Shown here: one piece after another, positions 55,950-64,000 of the stretch
How the letters are laid out: every line of letters starts with the position of its first letter
How positions within the stretch are numbered: the stretch's first letter is position 1
From: Tricholoma matsutake
Taxonomy: Eukaryota; Basidiomycota; Agaricomycetes; Agaricales; Tricholomataceae
DNA: 64,000 nucleotides
Reading direction: 5' to 3'
Assembly (NCBI GenBank): GCA_026075535.2
Contig: AP026549.1
Span: 558,001-622,000 of the forward strand
Program-made: the position numbers and the translations under genes
The notes under the pieces: generated by a model
Database searches by the model: none
What the model was told of the DNA's origin: nothing
Seen by the model: the letters and a program-made list of their open reading frames with translations, nothing else

Positions 55950-56585
55950 TAGTGCTGTGCTTGGCCCGGCCTCAGGCTGTGAGCCAGGCCAAGCCGGGCC
56001 CAAATAGGCCAGGCCAAGCTGAGCCAAAATGACAGCCTCTTGACAGCTTTGGCAGCTTTGGCCTGGCCTGGAGATCTGACAAGCCAAAGCCAGGCCATCA
56101 GGCCACGGCTTTTCAAGTGTTGTATCTCGGTGAGTTTGAAGTACTAAATCATGGTTACCATGTGCCAAGTCACGATATTGAACCAGTGTCATATGTTCTC
56201 AATGTTTGGATGGACACATGACAGCATTACAATTTACGATGTGAGTCGTTTTGATTGTCGCATCGTGTTCACAGTAGTCATGTGACTGGCCAAACGAACA
56301 TGTTTTGGATGCGTTTTCATGTAACAACATCATCGTCCATCGAGTACACTGTATACCAAGCTGCATTTGAGGTAAGTTAGACCCCTGGAAGCATCAAACT
56401 TGCTGGCTAACCTCTCAGGAAACTTTTATTATTCTTGCATACAAAGCCACGGCCCAGGCCAAGCCAGGCCAGAGCCAAGCCCTAGTTGACGGCTTTGGCT
56501 TGGCCTGTGGATTGGGAAAGCCAAAGCTGTCTCAGGCCAGGCCAAAGCTGGAGCTTTCAGGCCAAGCCGGGCCAGAACAGCACTA
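55950..56585. mobile_element. hAT-type non-autonomous element in the CRN-NTPase gene
   Basis: The 636-base element begins TAGTGCTGTGCTTGGCCCGG and ends with an imperfect complement finishing ACAGCACTA. The 8-base duplication CCTCAGTG is at 55942-55949 and 56586-56593. TAGTG ends and an 8-base duplication fit hAT. Both subterminal parts are rich in GGCCAAGCC/GGCTTGGCC words. Its terminal sequence differs from the element at 36745, so it is another family. Confidence 0.92.
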
Positions 56586-56593
56586 CCTCAGTG

Positions 56594-57254
56594 ATGGGCG
56601 ATTGCTTCTTCTACTGTTCCAGGCCAAATGCTATCTGACTGGCAACTTAGATACCATTGCTGCGGCCATCTTAGCAAAAGCAATTTGATCATTGATCCCC
56701 AATGAAATTTTCTCATGCTTGGTGCGTACAGTGAGTCCACTCCCTTCTTTGCTGACCATTGTTTACAGAGACATGCAACCGCCAAGCAAGAGATCAATGA
56801 TATGCTTGAAGCCATCAACAAGGCAGAGGATTGTTTTACTGGAGCGCGGTACAATGTTTTGCGTGTCATTGCTGCATACCCACTAGACGCAAACTTTTGC
56901 TCACGATCATTGGAGGTTCAAAATGCATTATTAAAGGACAACCATCCTCTCGCCAGCCTGGACCACGCTCAACTACTCAACTCACTTACCAGATGTGATG
57001 CTATGCCTTCAGTGCTATCATCTTTGTCCATGTCTTTGAAGCAAGTCCGAACTAAAGGTGATGCCCAAGATGAAGTTCAACACATTTCCAAGTCGAGGAA
57101 GAGAACATCGAGGAGAACATCAGCAAGAACATCAGCAGGAACATCGAGGGGAATATCAGTAGGAACCTCAAGGGGAACATCAGCAGGAATGTCGAGCAGA
57201 ACGTCGAGTGGAAGGTTGAGTGGCAGGTCGAGCAGAGGATCTAGGCGAAGGTAG
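56594..57254 (+). pseudogene. CRN-associated NTPase gene, 3' portion with Arg/Ser/Thr repeat tail
   Basis: Starting from the duplicated target, GRLLLLLFQAKCYLTGN continues the protein in frame. A stop at 56686-56688 and a frame change lead to the frame 56715-57254. That frame has DMLEAINKAEDCFTGARYN and a C-terminal tail of about 50 residues built from RTSxRTS and GTSRGTS repeats, ending SRGSRRR. The tail is encoded by a 12-base-unit repeat. Such a basic tail could act as a nuclear-localisation or nucleic-acid-binding segment, which is inference only. Confidence 0.65.
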
Positions 57255-57358
57255 AATGGAGGATAAGGTGACATCGAGGCCAAAACCTAGCACTTATGCC
57301 TGCTGTTATACTTATTGCTGTTATTCTGTATGGTTTTTATGTACATGGTAGAACATTA

Positions 57359-57721
57359 GGGTTGTTCACAGTAGCCATTCTTGGGCCATTTTTGGCTCAT
57401 TTTCGTGTATTTGGCAGAGGAACAAACAAAAGGGAATGGAATGGAAAATGACATGAAAAATGGTTACCATGAACACCCTGGGAAGGAAAATTTAGAAAAA
57501 TGGAGCAAAAATGCATTTTTCTCGCCAGGCACAGTGCTAAAAAGATGAAAAATGATCATTTTTTGGTTCCCTTTTTACAAAAGCAAGGGTAGGGTTCCAT
57601 TTGACATTCATTTTACATTCATTCTCAGTTCCATTCTTGAGAAAAATGGAATCAAAATGAAATAGAAAATGATTGAAAAATGAGTGAAAAATGAACCAAA
57701 AATGCCAACCATGAACAACCC
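57359..57721. mobile_element. TA-flanked MITE-like element
   Basis: Inverted ends GGGTTGTTCAYRGT...SCATT (GGGTTGTTCA exact) are flanked by TA on both sides (57357-57358, 57722-57723). The 363-base interior is rich in GAAAAATGA words and has no gene. Confidence 0.8.
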
Positions 57722-57723
57722 TA

Positions 57724-58952
57724 TTGAGTCCCCAAGCTTGCGGGTCAACAACAGCTGACTCGGCGAGTGGAAGCAAGCATGTCAGGAGGAACAACATCAG
57801 GAACTTTGCAATTTGCTGGTGAGCTTTTGTCACTTTTTGCCTGGTGGCCAGTCCAAAAGTGAAGTTGAAAAGTCATAATATTACTAATGAATAGTGTATA
57901 CATAAAATAAGTATGTGTCTGAATGTCAAAGTAAATTTGGGGATTGCCAGTCACCGCTTATCCTTGGCCAACAGCTACACTGTCCAAGGTCCGGTCCAGT
58001 CCAGGTCTGACCATATTTTTGCGGACCTGGACCTCCAGGTCCATACCCAGTCTGACCTGCTAAAAGACATTTTTTTCCTGTAAAGTTTCAAAAATGAGTG
58101 TTAGTTGTGCAACAGCACATATCATGCTGCTACATGTGGCTTGGCAACCCAAGTAAGCAGAAACATTTGTTTTGAGAAAAAAAACAGTCAAATTGGTGAA
58201 ATATGGTCGACAGTACAAGATTCCTAGCTGTCCTAGGACTAGGATTGTTGGAGCAGACTATATATGCTGCACAGGGGAAGAGACTACATGTTCCTTACAA
58301 CCTACCTGGGGTTTAGTTAGACTTACAGCTAGGGTTAGCAGAGGTAAGAACACTATATTCCTACTATGGTACAGGTTCTCCTTATATACATAATAATAAG
58401 GATTCACATGACTCCAGAGGAATATGCATATGAAACAACAATATTGGTAATTAATGTGGGAGAATATGCATATGCAACATGTAACAATATTGGTAATTAA
58501 TGTGGGAGAATATGCACATGCAACAATATTGGTAATTAATTTCAACAAGGATTTGGAAAATTGGTTGAAGACCTCATAAATCCTATCATTCGAAATGTCA
58601 TGTGACTCCTGTTGGACTACATAAAATAAAAATAAAACCAGAAGTACAGGCCAATTTTACATGAATAATAAAAACATTGATGTGGTCACCGTAGGAAGCA
58701 TACTATATGATAGCAAAGCTAGAATGGTGTAATGTCATACCCACAAAACTGAAATGCGGCTAGGTGGCACCTGTGCTGGAGATGCATGTGGAGATCAAAC
58801 ACTGATCAACTACATCTTATCTTGCCTCCTGTATGATGTCATCAAGATTCAATCAATCTCCACCCACGACACTTAGTCTCCTATTGCGATGAGTGAATTC
58901 CAGTCCAACAGCCTTGTTCGATATGGCTATGTATCTTCCAGTATTCCATACC
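57724..58952. other. Non-coding stretch with relic repeats
   Basis: At 58418-58540 a 40-45-base unit (GGAGAATATGCATATGCAAC then AATATTGGTAATTAATGTG) occurs three times. A GGTCCGGTCCAGTCC / GGACCTGGACCTCC segment at 57985-58050 recalls the subterminal words of the hAT-type element at 36745 but lacks its ends. No gene recognised. Confidence 0.55.
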
Positions 58953-61150
58953 ATGTCTCCACAAACATATAGACTTCTCTGGTTATTCCTACAAGGTGGT
59001 CCAAAGCCATACTCAATCGACATTTCGATTAGTGACAATGTCGATCTATTGAAGGCAAGGATTCAACAGAGAGTCAAACTTCTCCATGACATAGATCCTG
59101 ATGATCTGAAGCTTTGGAAGGTTGTTTCCTTAAAATTCCAGGGGTGTGCACCTTCTGACTTTCTCTTTCAGCTGAATGTCGTGGTTTCTATCAATCCAGA
59201 TGATAGCCTCATGCAGCGATTAGAGGCCTTGGGTGACATCCACGCGTATTCGAGAGAGTTGAGTTCTGAAGAAAGAGCGGGTGTGCTATTTCCTGAACCG
59301 GATTCCAAGGACAATCTTCATATCGTCGTTCAGTGCCCTGGTGAGTACTGCTGGCTCATCATTCATTATGAGCAGAACTGACAATATCGCTGAACTTCTC
59401 ACCTCACTTGTGCATCTTGGTTTCAATTGTCCTCATCGCTCCTATCTCCTCACTTTCCCCTTTTGTCTTCCCTTCAATGTTCACCAACTCTTTGTTCGCC
59501 TCAATTTCCTCGATATCCCATTTCATTCTCCTGCTGGGATTGGCATTTTGCCATTGTTGCATTTGGTGCCAGCCATACTATGTACTCTTTGTGCATAACA
59601 ATGTCATTTATTTGTTTGGCTGCCTCCCAAACACAATTTGCTCGCCACTTCAGACTGCTTCAGACTGCCTCCTCCTGCATGTTCTCCTCATCTCCTCATC
59701 TCTCTATGCTTTGTTTATCTGTCACCTACTTGTTCCCTCCATCCCTTCCGATGTTTCCCCTTTGATCGATATTGTTCTTGATCTTGTTTCCCCCCACCTC
59801 CCTTGTCTTGTCCATTCCTGACTTCCATGATATCTCATTTCATTCTCATCTCCTGATTGCTATCATACCATTGAATGTACTTGTGGATGACACTCGTCTT
59901 GCACCCCCACTCTCCCAATTCACCAATGTTTTGTTGCCCCTCACAGCTGATGGTAAGTCAAGCCATTCCTGTTGTTCTATGCTCATTGATGCCATCATTC
60001 CATCTCATAACCTCCATTGTCCCTGGTCATCTCAACCATTTGACAGATCCCCCACCTCACCAGCGATTGCATACATTAAAATCAACCCCCTATGATCCAT
60101 CCTGTAAGCGCAGTTACATGGATTTTGGTATATGGCTTCTATGTTGCCCTTTACTTCATTGCCCTAAACAATGTTTTCAAGGTTTCATCAACTGCGCTAT
60201 GATAACACCCTGGAGGATTTAGTCTTGAATTTCTATGAAAGTTTTGGGGTGTTCCTCTACCTCAGGAGCACATTTCTCTTAATAATTTGGTCCATGATCC
60301 TAACAATGAAGAGAACGACAAGGAGAATGGAGGAGAGAATAACAGCGATGTCCTTCCTGTGACACTGCCCCCAATTATTGACACCGAGTGGATGCGACTT
60401 CAAAAAGCTTTTCTCAAGTAGTTCCCAATTATCACTTGATACCTTCTCACATAAAATCTGCCTGATTCAGCGCATGCAAGGATCTGCACTGGGTGACAGG
60501 CACATTACAACTGATCTCATCTCGGTCGCAGTTGAGCAACAAGTTGTACAGAGGCTTGAAGAGTTCAGTGATGATCAGCTGTTGGATATGTGGACTAACT
60601 TTTTGAAGTTTGGGGGTGCTCGGGGAATGGCTGGTTCAATATTTGAAGTTTTCATCCATCGGCGTTTCAGAATGCATATCTATCTATCTGGACGCTACAC
60701 CAATGGTTCAGTCGAACTGTGCCAATTCCCACTGGCATGCTTTATTCAGCACCAAACGACCTCACTCTGCCACTGTTCATGGAGTGGCACAGCAATTCTT
60801 TTCTCTCCAGGTCGATGTTGGCAACACATTTGTCTATGATACCACCACCAAGCTAAGTATTCGACCAGATGTCTACTATGTACCCTGAAGTGGCCAACAA
60901 GTTGCTCTTGACTCCTTTATACTACAAACATGGAGGATATCTCAATGTGTTTCAGTGCACTGTGCACCATGATCCCAACATCAAGGGTGGCCTTAATGAC
61001 TTTCTTGCATCTTGTAGTGGGCTACCTCCCTGCACAAACTGGCATTTTGTGTTTGTCATCCCAGATGACCTTGTCTCATTCTCTTGTCCTGCTTCAGTAG
61101 TTAAGGACCTTGGGTTGTACTCAGCTCGCATTCCAATGTCAAGGGCCTGA
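58953..61150 (+). pseudogene. Second Crinkler-type gene, frameshifted
   Basis: The N-terminal Crinkler-like domain is in exon 58953-59120 (LFLQGGPKPYSIDI, LLKARIQQRV, LKLWK) and exon 59172-59340 (NPDDSLMQRLEALGDI, DNLHIVVQCPG), joined by a 51-base intron after the LWK box, the same place as in the CRN-kinase gene. A long C/T-rich intron-like stretch follows (about 59341-59946). Coding resumes near 60170 with RYDNTLEDLVLNFYESFG, shifts frame near 60245, and continues to a stop near 60419. The C-terminal part (60480-61150) has ALGDRHITTDLISVAVEQQV, GMAGSIFEVFIHRRF, YYVPEVANK, NWHFVFVIPDDL, SFSCP and VVKDLGLYSAR, the form of many fungal CRN C-terminal domains. Several frame changes make it a pseudogene. 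It is not the kinase type. Confidence 0.7.
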
Positions 61151-61189
61151 CTGTTACCTTTCATACTGAGGACTAGGATTTGGACCAGT

Positions 61190-61566
61190 ACTTGCATTAC
61201 ATGTCTTCTGTATCAGGATCATGAAGTTGGATTGTTGTTTCTGAGGGAAACAGGTATGAATACATGAAAGAAATAAATGATATTTCTCCAAAGTTTTTTA
61301 CTGATGTCACTCTGAGTGACCCCACTACCATTTGGCACATCAATTCCTTTGACTTGACTTGAAGGGACACCCATTTTGCTGACTGAGTGATTGAGAATTT
61401 GAAGGCAGGAAAGGTAGATCCTATGAGGGTGGACATTAGATTGCATTTTGAATCTCTAGTCAAGGATCCAATGGAATGGGTCTCGAGGAGGTACACTGAG
61501 GTGGAGGGAAAGCATGTTAGCAGGGTTGAAGAGAGGAATTGTAAGTCTGGGACCACAGACTTATGA
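61190..61566 (+). pseudogene. Unassigned coding-like relic
   Basis: In one plus-strand frame there is SEGNRYEYMKEINDIS, TLSDPTTIWHINSFDLT, then after stops VIENLKAGKVDPMRVDIRLH and WVSRRYTEVEGKHVSRVEER. It looks protein-coding and is broken by three stops. I cannot name a family. Confidence 0.35.
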
Positions 61567-61667
61567 CATTATGACAAGTCCACTCACTTATGCTGCCGCC
61601 ACACTCTCCCACGGCACTGTCACAACCACACACATCACTGCCACCATCACCCTCATCACTGGCGCAG

Positions 61668-62068
61668 TGTTAGGAAACAGCCCCATTACCTAATAAAATT
61701 TCATTTTATTTTATTATGTTGAATTATGCTACATGATGCCAAATGACGCTACACTTTGATAGCATGAGAATTTTATTTCACACGCATCACTATGTATGTG
61801 CATGTATGAGTGCATCAGTAACAACAATGTACAATATATGTAACATAGTATATAAACCCTAAATATACACCTAGGGGACCCTAGTTGTGTTCTCTTAGGT
61901 ATTCCACCTACACTTGTAGTGTGAATGGCCTATCTCAACAAACTCATCTATAAATAACCCCTCGCATCAAAACCATCAATTCCTCCATCACACGTGTGGA
62001 TCCTGCCCCCTTCTTGTAGAGAGAACCTGCACAGTCTTAGCTAGCAGATAGTGGGTGTCGCCCTAACA
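61668..62068 (+). repeat. Solo LTR of the window-start Ty3/gypsy family
   Basis: It starts TGTTAGGAAAC and ends GCCCTAACA, the inverted ends of an LTR of about 401 bases. The first 145 bases match the complement of 1-131. A promoter-like TATATAAA lies at about 61850-61857. No gag or pol of this family flanks it, and no 5-base duplication is seen (CGCAG against GAAGA). It is a solo LTR or a remnant. Confidence 0.85.
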
Positions 62069-62353
62069 GAAGAACACAACTTCCCATATCAGTGCGCCTT
62101 CTCTTACTTGCACATACGTCATTGTTTCACCATGCCACATCTGATTACTCATCCTTTCGGCATGAGCCAGAAGTACTTGTACTTATGCTGAACAATTTAA
62201 GGTGATCAGATGACTAAGCAGCCATCATGGTGGCCTTGGCTATTTGGCATCAGGGTCTGATGGCAAACATCACCCAGGTGCATCACATCGTGAGATGGCA
62301 GCCTACAGTAGCCAGTAGAGAGTAGCAGACTGTCCATCCAGTGTATCCCCTAT
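62069..62353. other. Short spacer between solo LTR and copia element C
   Basis: Nothing recognisable. About 285 bases. Confidence 0.4.
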
Positions 62354-64000
62354 TTACTTGCAGGTTCCAAATCCTACTGGGCTTTCCAATCCATTGTGAA
62401 CCTCTGATACCCAAGAAAGAAGGAGGTAAACCAGCTTCATAATGCATGGCAGTAGCGTGTTCCTCAATACTGTGGTTCGCTCATTCAGCAACACCATTCT
62501 GTTGAGGTCGATTGCAAACAGTATGCAAACATTCAATCCCACACTGATCCGTGAATGCAAGGAATTCATTAGACATGTACTTGCCTCCCTTGTCATCAAT
62601 CATAGCCTTGATTTTGCGATTCCAGTGATTCTCAGCTTTCACTTTGAATAACTTGAATGCATTAAATGCTTGATCTTTGGTATGAAGGAAGTATTTGGAG
62701 CAGAAACGAGTATTGTCATCAATGAAAGTGATCCAGTAATGATACCCAGAGTGAGTACATGTTTTGAAGGGACCATGCAAATCGGAGTGGATGAGATCAA
62801 GGGGATTAGCAGCACAACTAGAGGAAGTGGGGAATGGATGTGCGTTCATCTTGCCAGCTAAACAAGGTTCACATATAGGGTCTGGTTTGGCATGCATATT
62901 AATATGCATACCAGTCACCAGCTCATCCTTCACAATCTTATTGACAACATCGTAGCTATGATGAGCAAAATGACAATGCCAGAGATTGTGGTCTGCAGGA
63001 AGAGTGGATATGGAGCGGTGAGCATGCTCGGTGAACACCTCAGTAGTCCCAGCAAGAAATGCAGAATTGTTCTCATCAATGGGAGCCATGAAAAGGCATT
63101 CACCATCAAGTAAGAATATCATCACAAGTTCATTGGCAGAGATATAAATGTCAATACCACGTTGACAGGGTAAATACAAGACTGAGAGGAGATTGTTCTG
63201 GAGATTGGGGACATGCAAAACACGAGTAAACTCAACAGCCCTCAATTCTTTTCCTGCAATAATTGGTTTAAACACCACACTTCCTACACCTTCAGAATAG
63301 ACAATAGTATTGTCCACAAGACGAATTGGGACACGAAAAGGGGTATAATCGCAAAGCCAGTTGTGATGAGGCATCATATGAGATGTGGCGCCTGTGTCTG
63401 CATTCCAAAGGTAAGTTGTGGTTGAAGTAGGAGTGGGTTGAGAGGAACAATAACTTGCATTCCCAGCAAACTCAGCAACTGAAATGGCAGTAGCAACAGC
63501 TGCACTTTCAGGAGAGGAAGGTGATGTGGAGGATGTGGTTGTAGAGGTGTTAGCAATGCAAGACCACTTGGGTTTACGTGCCTCCATCTTTGCAGCAAGG
63601 AATTTCCTGCACTGAGGTAGGGTATGACCTTTAAATCTGCAAAAGTTGCAGAGTAAACCGATAACTGAAGAGGTGGCTAGAGCAGTACCAGATGTGGAGT
63701 CACTGGAGAACCCAGAACAATGTTCACAGTTTAATTGCTCATTCCTGAACACTTCATGAATAGTAGAGCAATCAAGATTGTTGATGAGCATGAGGGAAGA
63801 GACGAATGAGGAATATTCATCGGGAAGGACACGGATGAGAGCCATGGAGTGAAGTTCATTGTCAAGGTCATCGAGGGTGAAGCCAGAGGGATTGAGATCC
63901 TTGATAGCACAGACCTTCTCAGAAACGCGAGCTATGAGACCTTCCAGGCCCTCACTCTCTTGTTTCCTAACAGAGAATAAGTCATCATAGGTATTGAAGC
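62354..64000 (-). pseudogene. Ty1/copia element C, gag-protease-integrase (runs off window)
   Basis: A long minus-strand frame is open from the window edge (64000) to TGA at 62481-62483. Gag sequence from 64000 leads to a CCHC knuckle, CNFCRFKGHTLPQC (about 63640). The protease active site is WNADTGATSHM (about 63400). The pre-integrase module has HCHFAHH and CEPCLAGK, and the integrase core has LIHSDLHGPF, MIDDKGGKY and QNGVAE. The frame goes on past the TGA (IEEHATAMHYEAGLPPSF) to about 62354, where similarity ends. RT and RNase H are absent. Apart from this stop the visible frame is undamaged, so this is one of the younger elements in the window. Confidence 0.88.

Noticed and set aside
61663..62073. 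5-base target duplication around the solo LTR
   Set aside because: The flanks are CGCAG and GAAGA, which do not match, so no duplication can be claimed.

Overview
The window looks like nuclear DNA of a filamentous fungus, most likely a basidiomycete of the Agaricomycetes. The evidence is short GT-AG introns (51-60 bases), Crinkler-type (CRN) genes, a KDZ-type transposase relic, Helitrons with a C-terminal peptidase-like domain, a Crypton-type tyrosine recombinase relic, and several Ty3/gypsy and Ty1/copia families. No conserved housekeeping gene is recognisable. This is a transposon-dominated accessory compartment in which almost every gene is broken, and the one gene that reads through is an accessory CRN-kinase gene.

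Layout. 1-2212: 3' end of a chromodomain Ty3/gypsy element (minus strand, LTR cut by the window edge) joined to a KDZ transposase relic and a Helitron-end motif. 5000-6750: decayed copy of a composite element with tRNA-like, hairpin and intron-like modules. 7590-10274: copia relic (plus). 10656-18367: decayed Helitron (minus) split by a complete 2.2 kb composite element (15635-17846). 19917-21855: second, shorter Helitron (minus) abutting a Ty3/gypsy element (21856-27395, minus). 29600-30735: Crypton-like tyrosine recombinase relic (plus). 31648-34332: four-exon CRN-kinase gene (plus), apparently intact. 35985-38160: unrecognised minus-strand gene split by a hAT-type element with an 8-base target duplication. 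40000-46260: gypsy fragments, a coiled-coil relic and repeats. 47330-51612: copia relic with its 3' LTR, inserted at the edge of a large CRN-associated NTPase gene (51660-57254) that is itself split by a second composite element (53363-55529) and a second hAT-type element (55950-56585). 58953-61150: a second CRN gene, frameshifted. 61668-62068: solo LTR of the same family as the LTR at base 1. 62354-64000: copia relic (minus) running off the window.

How the parts relate. The genes do not form a pathway. The three CRN loci (kinase, NTPase and a third C-terminal type) are members of a modular effector/conflict-protein superfamily, and two of the three are inactivated. The strongest structural observation is a family of TA-flanked composite elements. 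Each carries matching end sequences, GGARTCC-type subterminal arrays, outward-facing tRNA-like (A-box/B-box) modules, arrays of short hairpins, and a repeated hairpin plus intron-like module. Two complete copies (15635-17846, 53363-55529) and at least two partial ones (about 5000-6750, about 43900-44190) are present. A second strong signal is a conserved hairpin motif found five times, all in the same orientation; two copies sit just downstream of Helitron genes.
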